Numbered from the stretch's first letter, positions 27,444 through 38,191 are shown. The stretch: DNA of 64,000 nucleotides from Vibrio qingdaonensis (GCF_026191675.1 NZ_JAKRRY010000003.1:240810-304809), one strand, 5' to 3'. Translations and numbers: made by a program. Notes: generated from the sequence alone by a model not told the origin.

Positions 27444-28805
27444 TTATTCGCGGTTGGCTATCTTATAACATGGGATATATTCTGAGCCGGGTAGTTTCAT
27501 ACGTTGCTGCTGAACAAAATCGCCAAGTAATTTGTCCATTTTTGTCATGAGTGCTTTATCGCCATCAATCAAGAATGGACCGTGCTTTTCTATTTCTAGA
27601 ATACCTTCTGCCTTAACATTACCAGCAACAATCCCAGAGAATGCCTGCCTAAGCGCCGCTGCGAGGTTTTCTGGACGTTGGTTAAGGTGTAAGTCTAATC
27701 CCGCCATATTCTCATGTGTTGGGTCAAACGGGAGTTGGAATTCAGGCTCAATATGTAACGACCAATTGTAACTGTACGCATCGCCATTTTTCTTCCGGTG
27801 CTCACGGACATCAGGCATGGCATTTTTCATGACTCTGGCCGCTTTAGCAGGATTGTCAATAATAATCTGGTAGTGCTTTTGCGCTTCTTCACCCAGCGTG
27901 TCTCGCACAAACTCATCAATAGAGCGGAAATAGGCTTCACTTTCTTTTGGTCCAGTCAGCACAATAGGTAGAGGCTGTTCTGCATTATCAGGGTGCATCA
28001 TAATGCCCAGAATATAGAGCAGCTCTTCTGCTGTTCCTGGGCCTCCTGGGAAAATGATGATGCCGTGTGCCATGCGCACGAAGGCTTCCAAACGTTTTTC
28101 TATATCTGGCATGATCACCAGTTCGTTAACGATAGGGTTCGGTGGCTCAGCGGCGATGATAGAAGGTTCGGTGAGCCCTAGGTAGCGCTTTTCGGTATAG
28201 CGCTGCTTGGCGTGGCCAATGGCTGCGCCTTTCATAGGGCCTTCCATTGCACCGGGTCCACAACCAGTACAAATATTGAGTTCTCGTAGCCCTAATTCAT
28301 TACCGACTTCTCGAGTATATTGATATTCGGTTGGATTGATTGAGTGCCCACCCCAACAAACAATGAGGTTAGGTTCAATTCCCGGAGTGAGTGCTCGGGC
28401 GTTGCGTAAAATACCAAAGACCAGGTTAGTAATATGCGCCGAGTTAGTGAGATTAAGGCGCTGGCTATCGGCAAGGTGCATATTGACATAGACGATGTCA
28501 CGTAACACCGCAAATAGGTGTTCTTGAATCCCTTTAATAATCTGTCCATCAACAAACGCGTGCTCAGGAGGGTTAGACAGTTCAAGTTTGATGCCTCGCT
28601 CACGTCGCATGACATTGACATCAAAGGAAAGGTGTTTGTCTAGTAGCTCTTTTGAGTTGTCAGTGTGGCTGCCTGAATTTAGTACCGCAAGCGTACAGTT
28701 TCGATAGAGCTGATAGAGGTCACTAGCGGCGGTTTTTTTAAGGCGCTCAACTTCAAGTTGAGAAAGAAGGTCCATGCTGCCAGCAGGACTGATATGCGTG
28801 ATCAT
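27444..28805 (-). CDS. ppnN: Pyrimidine/purine 5'-nucleotide nucleosidase PpnN
   Basis: Cleaves nucleoside monophosphates to base and ribose-5-phosphate; in E. coli it is regulated by (p)ppGpp. The protein has 453 residues from [20 protein letters not shown], which aligns with E. coli PpnN; the ATG six bases upstream overlaps the AAGGA ribosome site and is less likely. The LOG-family nucleotide motif [15 protein letters not shown] is near residue 275. It is followed by xni after a terminator. Confidence 0.95.
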   Translation of the reverse strand: MITHISPAGSMDLLSQLEVERLKKTAASDLYQLYRNCTLAVLNSGSHTDNSKELLDKHLSFDVNVMRRERGIKLELSNPPEHAFVDGQIIKGIQEHLFAVLRDIVYVNMHLADSQRLNLTNSAHITNLVFGILRNARALTPGIEPNLIVCWGGHSINPTEYQYTREVGNELGLRELNICTGCGPGAMEGPMKGAAIGHAKQRYTEKRYLGLTEPSIIAAEPPNPIVNELVIMPDIEKRLEAFVRMAHGIIIFPGGPGTAEELLYILGIMMHPDNAEQPLPIVLTGPKESEAYFRSIDEFVRDTLGEEAQKHYQIIIDNPAKAARVMKNAMPDVREHRKKNGDAYSYNWSLHIEPEFQLPFDPTHENMAGLDLHLNQRPENLAAALRQAFSGIVAGNVKAEGILEIEKHGPFLIDGDKALMTKMDKLLGDFVQQQRMKLPGSEYIPCYKIANRE

Positions 28806-29020
28806 AGGCATTTCCTTTGTCTAGAACCAAAAGCGATTGCCAACCGAGGCGAAGAGACAGTACATGAAAATGTGCGGTACTGAACGTAGGGGAGGGCAAT
28901 GCATTAGCCATAATTAGTATTGTTATAAACCACAACTCGTTAATACTTAACGACATAGGTTAGTTATTAGACTAGCAAATATAAGGCAACTTTCTATCAC
29001 TATTTATTAATGACAGTGGA
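28806..29020. other. ppnN upstream region
   Basis: About 215 bp lie between ppnN and the downstream end of the GGDEF gene. It should hold the ppnN promoter. I see no clear terminator for the GGDEF gene here, so read-through into ppnN is possible. Confidence 0.4.
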
Positions 29021-30592
29021 TTACGCTTTCCATGCAAACTGGTTTGGGCCCAGCTTTTTGGTTTGTATTAAGATCTGGTTGAGACGCTCCAACGCTTCGT
29101 CTGGGGTGTCGTTTTGATTGAACTCAGTACTGGCAGCCGACAAGGTGATAGTGATGAGTTGGTCGCGAAACTTAAATGGTAAGTTGCTGATTTTATATTG
29201 AATTTCTTGAACTATCTTCTGGCAGTGAGCGTCGTTTTGTTCCGGCATAATAAGAATGAACTCTTCGCCTGAAAAGCGAGCGACGGTATCAGTATCAGCG
29301 ACCGTATTAGCGATAGTGCGAGCAATGATCTTTAGCGCTTTATCACCAGCGCTGTAGCCAAAGTTATGGTTAATACTCTTAAATTTATCAATATCAAGAA
29401 TGACTAATCGCAGTGAATGCTGATTTTTTAGCCATCGGCGGTACTCTAATTCTAACTTGTCTAGCAAGGCTGTTCGGTTGTAAACCTTGGTTAACGGATC
29501 GGTAAGCAATCGCTTCGATTGGTCTTCTAACCGACGGCGGTAGTCTTGTGTTACGTCAAATAGGTTTTCTAGCTGATTATTATTGTACTGCATCCGGTCG
29601 AGCAGAGCTTGCTCTCTCATTTCGGCATGTTGCAGACGTTCAGCAAGGGAGGCCAATTGGGCAAGTACCGGGTCCATGGTACGTTTTACCGTTTCTAGAT
29701 CCTGGCTTTGGTTAATATTCGTTTGGCTGGTCGTGATCAGTGAGCCAAGTTCTTGATGAATTTGTTGTCTTTGCTCAAAGTAAACTTGGTTTTGGTCTAA
29801 ATTTTGAGTGCTATTTTTTAGCGAGTTAGACAGGGATACGTTAACTTGTTCTAAAAATTGCTCAGAGGTCTTTCTTTCGTAATTTGTGGCATCAATCACC
29901 AGACGTAGCACGTTTAGTGTCAACTCTAGAAGCGCGTCTCCAGAGATCTCCATGAGTAGTTTAGCGCGAATTTCGAGTAGTTGCTCCCCAGACTCGCCTT
30001 CAAAATCAAGCTCTGTAATGAGATTTTGCAGCTCTTCATTTAAACCTAAAAGAAGGTGATGGTTATTGGGCTTAGTATCGGGTTCTTTAGGGGTGAGAGC
30101 ACTATTTGACGTGATGATCTTTACGGCCTTCTCGTAAATCGCGAGTAGCTTAATGGCGTTATCGGTTTTTTTGAAGCTGTGTTTGTCGCTGTAGGTCAGA
30201 ACCACGCGCAAATCACGTTTAATTTGTGCAGGCAAGCCAGAAATACGCTGAAGGGTTTCACCACTGCGACGAAGTTGTTCATCTAGTGAAGTATTCTGTT
30301 TATCGACGGCCGCTGATTTTTGAGCGATGAGTCGCTCCAAAATCGCAAAACGAGGAATTAAACTACTGATGTCAGCGTTGTGTTCAAGTTCGTGACGAAG
30401 TTCGATCAGTTTCTCATCGATACGAGGATGAGAGCCAATATGGGCGCGGCTGAGAGTGGCAATAAAGCGCTTAAGTACAGTCTGCTCTCGTCGACTTTTT
30501 AGCGATGCATCCCTTTGAGCAAGACGTAATTGTTCCAGCTGTACTTTTAACAGATGGAGTTGCTCTAATGTATCACTTTCAGATGGGCCCAT
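29021..30592 (-). CDS. Degenerate GGDEF-domain protein (CdgG-like position)
   Basis: A 523-residue cytoplasmic protein. Residues 1 to about 360 are alpha-helical with coiled-coil-prone stretches and no membrane segment. A GGDEF domain covers about 364-523. The signature is SGEEF (441-445) instead of GG(D/E)EF. The nucleotide-binding D-x-x-G-H pattern is altered to His409-x-x-Gly412-Tyr413. The product-inhibition site RxxD is AxxD (Ala432, Asp435). Metal-binding Asp400 and Asp402 remain. Diguanylate cyclase activity is therefore doubtful. In V. cholerae, as I recall, the gene next to ppnN (VC0900, CdgG) is also a GGDEF protein without detectable cyclase activity. Confidence 0.85.
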   Translation of the reverse strand: MGPSESDTLEQLHLLKVQLEQLRLAQRDASLKSRREQTVLKRFIATLSRAHIGSHPRIDEKLIELRHELEHNADISSLIPRFAILERLIAQKSAAVDKQNTSLDEQLRRSGETLQRISGLPAQIKRDLRVVLTYSDKHSFKKTDNAIKLLAIYEKAVKIITSNSALTPKEPDTKPNNHHLLLGLNEELQNLITELDFEGESGEQLLEIRAKLLMEISGDALLELTLNVLRLVIDATNYERKTSEQFLEQVNVSLSNSLKNSTQNLDQNQVYFEQRQQIHQELGSLITTSQTNINQSQDLETVKRTMDPVLAQLASLAERLQHAEMREQALLDRMQYNNNQLENLFDVTQDYRRRLEDQSKRLLTDPLTKVYNRTALLDKLELEYRRWLKNQHSLRLVILDIDKFKSINHNFGYSAGDKALKIIARTIANTVADTDTVARFSGEEFILIMPEQNDAHCQKIVQEIQYKISNLPFKFRDQLITITLSAASTEFNQNDTPDEALERLNQILIQTKKLGPNQFAWKA

Positions 30593-30695
30593 AAATTCTA
30601 TAAAAACTAATCAGTTGTAATGTTATTGATGCATTGAATGATAATAACAAAAAACATCACAACGTCACCTAGTCTTCGGTTTAAGTGCTGTTTTT

Positions 30696-32969
30696 TTACC
30701 CTTCAGTAAGCGTTTTTTTGAAGCCGTCCTCATTCTGAGAAGATGAATGTACTTTTATTAACCCTTGTTTAATCGCTGTCTTACACGCTTTTCGTATGTC
30801 ATCAGTTGCAAGACTCGCTGCCGGTGCGTTATCAATGGCTTTGAGGTATACCCAATGACTCTTATTTTCTTGCATACTTATGTCTCGAGCCATATGCGTT
30901 GAAACCAGTAAAATATCCAAGAGTTCTTTATCATTGATAGCGGTGTAAGCTCGCGGTAGGAACGGGTAGTTCGCCATACCAACGCGGACAATGCGGTTGA
31001 TTTTTCGATCGGGTTCAAACTCGCTAACCCAGCTTTGTATTTCCTCAAATAGGCTCTCAGCAGTGCGCGGTTTGATACTCGGTTCGATATAGAGCAAGTT
31101 CGCATCGGAGAAATGATAAATGCGAGCTGGATGGTCAATTTTATTTCGAACAAATTCACCAAAAGCACGCTCTAGCTCTAATCCCGCTTTATAACCATTT
31201 TGTAGATACATGTTGCGCAGGAACGGAACATCAATCATGACAAACCGTAGGCGGTCACTTAGTGGCTCATTGATCAGCTCACCGACTTGCCATTGTTCAA
31301 AATTACGCTGGGTACGTTGTAATGAGCTGGGTAAGTTCGCATTCAGCAACCGAAGGTTGGGGAGGCCGGAGCGAGCATGAGTAAATAGGGTCTCGTTGAG
31401 CTCTAAGAGTTCGCGTTTGATTCGTCGATTGACAATAAACATTCGCAAGCCGAAGAGAAATACGATGGCAACGGTACAAAAAAGCCCAAATGCGACTTTT
31501 TGAAATTTCTGTTGCGCGATCAGGGAATCTTTTAACTCAAGCTTTTGGGTTTCATAGTGAAGCCCTTGCTCTACAAATTGTTTTTGTTGACGAAACGCAT
31601 CTTCACTAATTTGGTTTAATTGCTCTTGCTGATACGTACGTAGTGAGTTGGCATGCTTAATGTTTTCGAGTGCGAGTTTGTAATTACCTTTTTGCTCATG
31701 TCCAAGAGCCAGCAGTTGATACGATTGTTGCTCAATTGAGGTCTGCTTAAGTGATTGACTAAGCGCTAACGCTTCGTTGGCGTGCAGTAAGACTTTGTCA
31801 CTGTCCTTTTGGTGATAGGCCAACCCAGCGTAGAGCAGTGCTGCACGCGCTTTAAGCGCAGGGTAGTCAGACAAGGACAATAAGCTTTGTGCTCGAGTTA
31901 AATACTGTTCCGCTAATGGATAGTTATAGAGCTGCAAATAGGTCGATGCGAGGCTAATGCGAATGTCGATAACTTTCTCTATATTCCGGTCGAAACTCCG
32001 ATGATCGACGACATTAAAGTAGTGTACCAATGCAAGGTTGTATTTGCCTTGTAAGAAGTAGATGTCGCCCATGAGTTTTAATACGTCAACGAGCACTGGA
32101 GAGTCGGGGTAGCTATCGTAAAAGTCGGCAGCCTGAGAAAGGTGTTCTAGTGCTTTGTCGAGCACTTGCCTTTGCATAAATAGCTGTGCGAGTAACTGGT
32201 TGATGTTTGCCAGTTGATCACCTGAATTAAGCTCAATGGCTGCCCAGTATGCGAGTAATAGTTCAGATAATGCTTCGTTATAGCGACGATAGCGTAAAAA
32301 GTGTGTGCCATAAGCCGTGTGATAATCAATAGATAGCTTCGATATGGAGTCACTAGGAATGTAAACCCCCGCCTTTTGGTACATGTGATTAGCGAGCTCG
32401 AATTCGTTTTCCGCGGAGGCAATTTCACCTTGAAGTTTTTTGATTCGATAGCTGGTGCGATTAGCGATGCTTTGCCCTTTGCGTATGCCTTCCAACTCAC
32501 TTTCTATACTTTTTAAGGCGTCTAATGCGGTGGCTCCCGCGCCATCCTTTAGCCAGGTTAATCGTGTTTTCAAAATTCGAATATCAAGCTCTAGAAACAG
32601 TAAACGGTACTGCTTCGTCATTGCTTCTGCTTCATCTAAACGCTCAAGCGCATCTTTCACATGTCCCAGATTGAACTGAGCTTGAGCCAAAATTGTGAGG
32701 GCATTGACCGAACTTAGAGGCGTACGGACCCGTTGGTCTGTGTCGTCTCTAGACAAATTCGATGGGCGGTCGTCAGTTTGTTCTATGAATTTGCGGCTAT
32801 CCAAGTAATCACTGGCAATGTCGCTGGCTTTTTGTGGTTCAATATTGACCAGTTTATCGGCTTCAACAAGTAATGGCGACGTAAAATTAACGGCGTGAAG
32901 AGGCATGGAGTACACCCCCGCAAGAAGCGAAGCGAATAACCCTAATACAGGCCAGAATTTAGAATTCAT
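30696..32969 (-). CDS. TPR sensor protein with one membrane helix and degenerate GGDEF domain
   Basis: A 757-residue protein from ATG 32969, which gives a clean signal peptide (MNSKFWPVLGLFASLLAG, cut near SMPLHA). Residues about 80-455 are predicted tetratricopeptide repeats facing the periplasm (for example ALVHYFNVVDHR and PLAEQYLTRAQSLL), then a coiled segment, one membrane helix at about 492-512, and a cytosolic domain. The last domain has the start of a GGDEF fold (ARSGLPNLRLL in place of DxLTGLxNRR) but the signature itself is HFSDANLL (619-626), so no catalysis is expected. It lies directly upstream of another degenerate GGDEF gene and downstream of queF. An ATG at 32981 is an alternative start. 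Confidence 0.75.
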   Translation of the reverse strand: MNSKFWPVLGLFASLLAGVYSMPLHAVNFTSPLLVEADKLVNIEPQKASDIASDYLDSRKFIEQTDDRPSNLSRDDTDQRVRTPLSSVNALTILAQAQFNLGHVKDALERLDEAEAMTKQYRLLFLELDIRILKTRLTWLKDGAGATALDALKSIESELEGIRKGQSIANRTSYRIKKLQGEIASAENEFELANHMYQKAGVYIPSDSISKLSIDYHTAYGTHFLRYRRYNEALSELLLAYWAAIELNSGDQLANINQLLAQLFMQRQVLDKALEHLSQAADFYDSYPDSPVLVDVLKLMGDIYFLQGKYNLALVHYFNVVDHRSFDRNIEKVIDIRISLASTYLQLYNYPLAEQYLTRAQSLLSLSDYPALKARAALLYAGLAYHQKDSDKVLLHANEALALSQSLKQTSIEQQSYQLLALGHEQKGNYKLALENIKHANSLRTYQQEQLNQISEDAFRQQKQFVEQGLHYETQKLELKDSLIAQQKFQKVAFGLFCTVAIVFLFGLRMFIVNRRIKRELLELNETLFTHARSGLPNLRLLNANLPSSLQRTQRNFEQWQVGELINEPLSDRLRFVMIDVPFLRNMYLQNGYKAGLELERAFGEFVRNKIDHPARIYHFSDANLLYIEPSIKPRTAESLFEEIQSWVSEFEPDRKINRIVRVGMANYPFLPRAYTAINDKELLDILLVSTHMARDISMQENKSHWVYLKAIDNAPAASLATDDIRKACKTAIKQGLIKVHSSSQNEDGFKKTLTEG

Positions 32970-32994
32970 GAGTGCATCCATTCCTAATGATGAT

Positions 32995-33840
32995 TTATTG
33001 TCGAGCCATACGAGCATTATGCTCAGGTGCAGATTGGAGGCTAGATCGATAAGGGTTTATATCTAAGCCACCACGTCGAGTATAGCGCGCGTAAACGGTC
33101 AGCGAGCTTGGGCGACAGTAGGACATTATATCGGTATAAATGCGTTCTACACATTGCTCATGAAATTCATTGTGCTCACGAAACGAGACTAAGTAACGTA
33201 GCAACGCTTCACGATCAATTTTGGGACCACGATATTGAATCTCAACACTCCCCCAGTCTGGTTGATTGGTGATGAGGCAGTTTGATTTTAGTAAGTGGCT
33301 GTGAAGTGCCTCTTCTACTATCACGTCACTGGTTGCGTGTTGCAGTAAATTAGCATCGAACTCATAGCTATTAATTTCAATATCTTGATCATCGATGCAC
33401 TCGCCCGCCATGCCGACAATTGCAGAGTGTTCATAGTCTTTTACTGGAATCAGTTTGAGGGTGACCTCTTCCCCTGCACAGTTCGACAGATCGCTTTGAA
33501 TTGAACGCTGAACCTCGTCCCAGCTAGCAAAGCGAGTTTGGTTATAACTATTGAGATAGAGTTTAAAAGATTTGGACTCAATGAGGTTCGCGCTGGTGGC
33601 AGGGATGTAGGCCTCACCAATGGCAACTTGTGGTAACCCTTTGCTATTTAGCCATGAGATTTCGTAAAGCGTCCAAACATCACAACCTTTAAATGGTAAT
33701 TCATCGCCTAGCTCGAGATCATCACGATTAAGACTTCTTGGCACCGGCTGCAATAAAGATGGATCGTATTGATTGGTGTAATCGGTTTTTTGGCCGAGAG
33801 TGAGACCAGAAAGCTCTTTGGCGTTGGAATATTTGCTCAT
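32995..33840 (-). CDS. queF: NADPH-dependent preQ0 reductase QueF
   Basis: Reduces 7-cyano-7-deazaguanine to preQ1 for queuosine in tRNA. The 281 residues are the long two-domain type (YqcD). The QueF motif [17 protein letters not shown] is near residue 90; the catalytic Cys is in [16 protein letters not shown] near residue 190. It is divergent from syd, as in E. coli. Confidence 0.95.
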   Translation of the reverse strand: MSKYSNAKELSGLTLGQKTDYTNQYDPSLLQPVPRSLNRDDLELGDELPFKGCDVWTLYEISWLNSKGLPQVAIGEAYIPATSANLIESKSFKLYLNSYNQTRFASWDEVQRSIQSDLSNCAGEEVTLKLIPVKDYEHSAIVGMAGECIDDQDIEINSYEFDANLLQHATSDVIVEEALHSHLLKSNCLITNQPDWGSVEIQYRGPKIDREALLRYLVSFREHNEFHEQCVERIYTDIMSYCRPSSLTVYARYTRRGGLDINPYRSSLQSAPEHNARMARQ

Positions 33841-33950
33841 AATTGTGTGATATTTCGATTAGAATAATGCGAATTTTACGAGATCCCGGAATAGCTGTCA
33901 TCTTTTGTGAGCGGAAATCCGTGTTCAGTACGATGATAAGTGGAGATAAT

Positions 33951-34496
33951 ATGAATCAAAGTGTACAACAGGCGTTAGAAGCTTTTGCTAAGCGTTATGA
34001 AGAGTCATGGCAGAAAAAGCACCAAACGCTCCCAGCGAATGAAGCGTTATATGATCTAGTTTCTCCATGTATTGAAAGCAAAGATGACCAACAGGTATTC
34101 TGGCGTGCGAGCTTACGTGAAACACCAGAGCAGTTAGAGAGTATTGAGCGTGGTATAGAGCTATTGATTCATGATGATGTCAAAGCGTTCTACGGTCATC
34201 AGTACAGCGCGGACATGGACGCCACATGGCAAGGCAATACTTTAACGCTGTTGCAAGTGTGGAGTGATGAAGATTATGTTCGCTTGCAAGAAAATATATT
34301 GGGGCACTTAGTCACTCAAAAACGCTTGAAACTAAAACCGACGATTTTTATTGCCGCTACCGATGCAGATATGGATGTGATCTCGATATGTAACATTAGC
34401 GGACAAGTCATATTAGAGCGCTTGGGCACTGATCGCCGTGATATTATTGCTGACGACTTAGCTTCATTTCTTAATGGGTTGGAGCCTAATGTTTAA
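33951..34496 (+). CDS. syd: SecY-interacting protein Syd
   Basis: A peripheral inner-membrane protein that binds SecY and may check the SecYEG complex. From ATG 33951 (MNQSVQQALEAFAKRYEESW), behind GTGGAGAT, it has 181 residues, the E. coli Syd length. An earlier in-frame codon at 33843 would add 36 residues that the family lacks. The gene is divergent from queF. Confidence 0.93.
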   Translation: MNQSVQQALEAFAKRYEESWQKKHQTLPANEALYDLVSPCIESKDDQQVFWRASLRETPEQLESIERGIELLIHDDVKAFYGHQYSADMDATWQGNTLTLLQVWSDEDYVRLQENILGHLVTQKRLKLKPTIFIAATDADMDVISICNISGQVILERLGTDRRDIIADDLASFLNGLEPNV

Positions 34497-34531
34497 TAAA
34501 AACCCATATTCAAAGGAGCTTAGCGCTTAAT

Positions 34532-35308
34532 ATGTACGTTGTAGAGCTTCAATTTGAGTGTTTTGACAACACTACGATCACCGCGGTAGAAAAAGGCATT
34601 AATGGCTTAATGGACGCGCTTCGCTTTAATGGCCAAGTACTTGGACGAGAGTTTCCTATCGTTATGGGGGATGGCGAGTTTTATGTTCGGGTTGTCTGCC
34701 CTGAACAAGACAGCTTACATCCTAAAAACCATTCAGATTTTGTTAAAGTTTGCTTTAAGCGATTGTCGGATGCGTTTTTGCTGGCACCCAAAATGCGTTT
34801 ACTGGGACAAGATTTAAACTCAGAAGAGTCAGCGGAGATCACGCCGCCAAGTTGGCAGGTGCTGTACACGACTTATGTTCATACGTGTTCGCCATTGAGA
34901 AGCGGCGACACCTTATTGCCGATTCCTCTGTATCGTAATCCACCGACGCTAAATGGTGACCATAAGTCTGTGATTAAATGGCAGACGGAGTGGCAAGCGT
35001 GTGATGAAGTGCAGATGGGCGGAGGCTGCAGAGCTGAGCATGCCACACTTAGAGAGTTGAGCGATGTTAGCAGTGATCTGTTTAGACGTGGTTGGGATCT
35101 TCGTGGCCGTATTGAGTTCATGACTCATATCCCGACTTACTATTACCTTTATAAAGTGGGCGGTAAGAGTCTCGCGGAAGAGAAGGCGCGTAAGTGTCCT
35201 AAGTGTGAGGGTGAATGGTTACTTGATGAGCCACTGCACGACATTTTCCATTTTAAGTGTGAGGATTGCCGACTCGTTTCTAATATTTCTTGGGATCACC
35301 TAAAGTAG
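34532..35308 (+). CDS. Zinc-ribbon protein of the DUF2310 family
   Basis: A 258-residue protein. Near the C-terminus it has a four-Cys ribbon: CPKC, then about 20 residues later CEDC. The rest is a mixed alpha/beta domain with no recognised catalytic motif. The family is described as possibly nucleic-acid-binding. Start ATG 34532 follows CAAAGGAGC. It is 35 bp after syd on the same strand and may share a transcript with it. Function unknown. Confidence 0.85.
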   Translation: MYVVELQFECFDNTTITAVEKGINGLMDALRFNGQVLGREFPIVMGDGEFYVRVVCPEQDSLHPKNHSDFVKVCFKRLSDAFLLAPKMRLLGQDLNSEESAEITPPSWQVLYTTYVHTCSPLRSGDTLLPIPLYRNPPTLNGDHKSVIKWQTEWQACDEVQMGGGCRAEHATLRELSDVSSDLFRRGWDLRGRIEFMTHIPTYYYLYKVGGKSLAEEKARKCPKCEGEWLLDEPLHDIFHFKCEDCRLVSNISWDHLK

Positions 35309-35341
35309 GGCGCAGACTAGCCAGTATTTTCGACTGATAAT

Positions 35342-35377
35342 AAAAAAGGTTGAAGCGTTTAGCTTCAACCTTTTTTT
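35342..35377. terminator. Bidirectional terminator between the DUF2310 gene and metQ
   Basis: The stem AAAAAAGGTTGAAGC / GCTTCAACCTTTTTT with a 5-nt loop has A/T tracts on both sides and lies between convergent units. Confidence 0.9.
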
Positions 35378-35444
35378 AATGCGAACCGAGAGTTGCATCA
35401 TGGTAACCTATTGGATTTTCAAATAATTAAAAATCCGTACCGGT

Positions 35445-36257
35445 TTATTCCCAGCCTTTAACGACGCCACCTTGGAAGATGTCAGACGCTGCGTTGTAAA
35501 CCTCTTCTGTTTGGTAAGCTTTAACAAAGTTTTGCACATTTTCAGCGTTTACATTGTCTTCACGAGCCACAATCAGGTTCACATAAGGTGACTCACTGTT
35601 TTCAACAAACACACCGTCTTTTTCTGGCGTTAAGTTGATAGAGCTTGCGTAAGTGGTGTTAATGATTGATAGCGCTACATCGTCAAGAGAGCGTGGTAGT
35701 TGCGCCGCGTCCAGTTCAACAATCGTAATGTTTTTTGGGTTTTCTACAATGTCACGCACAGTGGCTGCAAGATCAGCCCCTTCACGTAATGTAATAAGAC
35801 CTTGCTGCTCAAGCAGCAGTAGCGAACGACCAAGGTTAGTTGGATCGTTTGGTACGGCAATACGTGCGCCTTCCGCTATCTCGTCAACAGAAGTGACCTG
35901 CTTAGAGTAGCCTGCGATAGGGTAAACAAACGAGTTGCCTGCAATAGTCAGTTTGTAGCCACGGTCAGTCACTTGTTGATCAAGATATGGCTTATGTTGA
36001 AATGCGTTAAGATCAATTGAGCCATCATCCAGTGCAGCATTTGGCGTTACATAATCAGTGAACGTAACAAGCTCAACATCTAAGTTGTATTTTTCTTTCG
36101 CGACTTTCGCTGCGACTTCTGCAACTTGAGCTTCTGCGCCAGCCATTACGCCAACTTTGATGCTGTTAGTGTCCGCTTCTTTTTCACCACAACCTGATAG
36201 CACAAGTGCTGATGCTGCCGCTGCGATAGCAAGCAAACCTTTAACATTGAATTTCAT
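35445..36257 (-). CDS. metQ: Methionine-binding lipoprotein MetQ
   Basis: Substrate-binding lipoprotein of the MetNIQ D/L-methionine importer. The 270 residues begin with a lipoprotein signal whose lipobox is LVLSGC, with the lipidated Cys at residue 23. The NlpA/MetQ domain follows (KVGVMAGAEAQVAEVAAKVAKEK). It is the last gene of metNIQ; the metI stop is 33 bp upstream of the metQ start. Confidence 0.95.
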   Translation of the reverse strand: MKFNVKGLLAIAAAASALVLSGCGEKEADTNSIKVGVMAGAEAQVAEVAAKVAKEKYNLDVELVTFTDYVTPNAALDDGSIDLNAFQHKPYLDQQVTDRGYKLTIAGNSFVYPIAGYSKQVTSVDEIAEGARIAVPNDPTNLGRSLLLLEQQGLITLREGADLAATVRDIVENPKNITIVELDAAQLPRSLDDVALSIINTTYASSINLTPEKDGVFVENSESPYVNLIVAREDNVNAENVQNFVKAYQTEEVYNAASDIFQGGVVKGWE

Positions 36258-36290
36258 GACTTTCTCCTTGTTATAAACTTTTTAACTGCT

Positions 36291-36968
36291 TTATCTGTGA
36301 TCGACGCGACGAACAATGTGATCGCCAATCGATTGAATAATTTGAACTAATACAATAAGCATGACCACAGTAACGGCCATAATCACGACATCGTATCGAT
36401 GGAATCCATATCGAATCGCAACATCACCTAAGCCACCACCGCCCACGGTTCCTGCCATAGCAGAGTAGCTGACTAACGTGACTAGCGTGATCGTGACTGA
36501 ATTCACAATGGTTGGTAATGCTTCTGGAAGCAACACTTTGGAAATAATTTGATATGGCGTCGCGCCCATCGACTGGGCGGCTTCAACCAAGCCGCTTGGG
36601 ACTTCTAGTAACGCGCCCTCAATAAGGCGAGCCACAAATGGAATGGCACCAATCGTTAGTGGTACGATCGCTGCGGTAGTACCAATGAATGTGCCGATTA
36701 GCAGCTTGGTGAGCGGGATAATCGCGACCATAAGGACGAGGAAAGGCACAGAGCGACCCATGTTAACAATCGCACCAAGGATATTATTGAGGCGAGTATT
36801 TTCAAGTAATCCACCTTTTTTAGTGGTGTGTAAAATAACACCAAGAGGAATACCTACAGCAAAACCAACGACACCAGCAACCGCCACCATGTAGAGGGTT
36901 TCCCATGTTGCGCCTAGTAGCAGTTCACCATTAAGGGACAGCCAATCTGAAACAGAATTAAAGGACAT
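36291..36968 (-). CDS. metI: Methionine ABC transporter permease MetI
   Basis: Inner-membrane permease of MetNIQ. The 225 residues contain five hydrophobic helices and the ABC-permease EAA loop ([22 protein letters not shown]) near residue 130. It overlaps metN by 11 nt, which suggests translational coupling. Confidence 0.95.
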   Translation of the reverse strand: MSFNSVSDWLSLNGELLLGATWETLYMVAVAGVVGFAVGIPLGVILHTTKKGGLLENTRLNNILGAIVNMGRSVPFLVLMVAIIPLTKLLIGTFIGTTAAIVPLTIGAIPFVARLIEGALLEVPSGLVEAAQSMGATPYQIISKVLLPEALPTIVNSVTITLVTLVSYSAMAGTVGGGGLGDVAIRYGFHRYDVVIMAVTVVMLIVLVQIIQSIGDHIVRRVDHR

Positions 36969-37992
36969 AACCGAGTACCTCTACTTTTACGTTGTGGTTG
37001 CGCAAGTATTCTATTGCCGCATTGTCATCAAGTTCGGTGCCAAAGAGCTCAGCAACCATCATGCCGAATTTTACGCCACCGGCGTAATCGAGATCAGAGC
37101 TAAGAATGCTGATATCGATATTGTATTTGCGAGCGATTTGCGAAATAAGTGGAGCATCAACCGTTGCACCCGTGAATTCAAGGCGAACCAATGGATAGCT
37201 GCCTTCGACTCGGCTGGTTTGCAATCGACGTTGGTAATCTTCAGGAATGGATAAGTCCAATGTCGAGCGAATGAACTGGTGCGCAAGTTCAGTTTTTGGG
37301 TGAGCAAAAATGTCACCAACTGACCCTTTCTCTACCAATCGACCGTCACCGATAATCGCCACTTGATGACAAATACTTTTTACCACGTCCATTTCATGAG
37401 TGATCAATAAAATGGTGATGTTAAGTTTACGATTAATGGTTTTAAGCAGCTCTAAAATAGATTGGGTGGTGGCAGGATCTAATGCGCTGGTCGCTTCGTC
37501 ACACAATAATACTTTAGGGTCGGAGGCAAGTGCGCGAGCGATAGCAACACGTTGCTTTTGTCCACCACTTAAATTGGCTGGGTACGTATCACGTTTATCG
37601 CCAAGGCCAACCAGTACCAATAATTCAGATACTTTCGCTTCGATTGCCGCTTGGCTTTTGCCTGCCAATTCAAGAGGAAGAGCAACATTTCCAAAAACAG
37701 TGCGAGATGAGAGCAAGTTGAAATGCTGGAAGATCATGCCAATATTACGGCGAGCTTGGCTGAGCTCTGATTTAGAGAGCAGAGTAAGATCAACGCCATC
37801 AACAATCACTGCGCCAGACGTCGGTGCTTCAAGCATATTGACGCAGCGAATAAGGGTGCTTTTCCCTGCGCCAGATGCGCCGATCACGCCAAAAATTGTG
37901 CCTTCTGGAATATGAAGGTCTATATCAGCAAGCGCATTGATGGCTTTAGTGCCTTGATAAAACACTTTGTTTACCTGATTAATTTCGATCAT
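36958..37992 (-). CDS. metN: Methionine ABC transporter ATPase MetN
   Basis: Energises methionine import. The 344 residues carry Walker [10 protein letters not shown] near residue 38, the signature [15 protein letters not shown] near residue 142 and Walker [14 protein letters not shown]. The C-terminal NIL domain (about 255-344) binds methionine and gives trans-inhibition. The first gene of the operon, it has MetJ boxes upstream at 38092-38115. Confidence 0.97.
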   Translation of the reverse strand: MIEINQVNKVFYQGTKAINALADIDLHIPEGTIFGVIGASGAGKSTLIRCVNMLEAPTSGAVIVDGVDLTLLSKSELSQARRNIGMIFQHFNLLSSRTVFGNVALPLELAGKSQAAIEAKVSELLVLVGLGDKRDTYPANLSGGQKQRVAIARALASDPKVLLCDEATSALDPATTQSILELLKTINRKLNITILLITHEMDVVKSICHQVAIIGDGRLVEKGSVGDIFAHPKTELAHQFIRSTLDLSIPEDYQRRLQTSRVEGSYPLVRLEFTGATVDAPLISQIARKYNIDISILSSDLDYAGGVKFGMMVAELFGTELDDNAAIEYLRNHNVKVEVLGYVL

Positions 37993-38091
37993 CTAATCAA
38001 CCTGAACTCTATGAGTAGCATAAAAGTTTGAACTACATCCCAATTACTAGAAGATGCTATGGGTTTTGCTTATTTGTGTCAATGGATATTT

Positions 38092-38115
38092 TTACGTCTA
38101 GACGTCTAAACGTCA
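38092..38115. promoter_or_regulatory. Three tandem MetJ boxes upstream of metN
   Basis: Consecutive 8-mers TTACGTCT, AGACGTCT and AAACGTCA match the MetJ box consensus AGACGTCT at 6, 8 and 6 positions. They lie about 100 bp upstream of metN and should repress metNIQ when methionine (as S-adenosylmethionine) is plentiful. Confidence 0.9.
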
Positions 38116-38191
38116 TTTTCATAGTGATGAAGCGATCAAAGCATGTAATAATTCAGTCTATTAACACCTATATATAAGAAGAGAGTGACCT

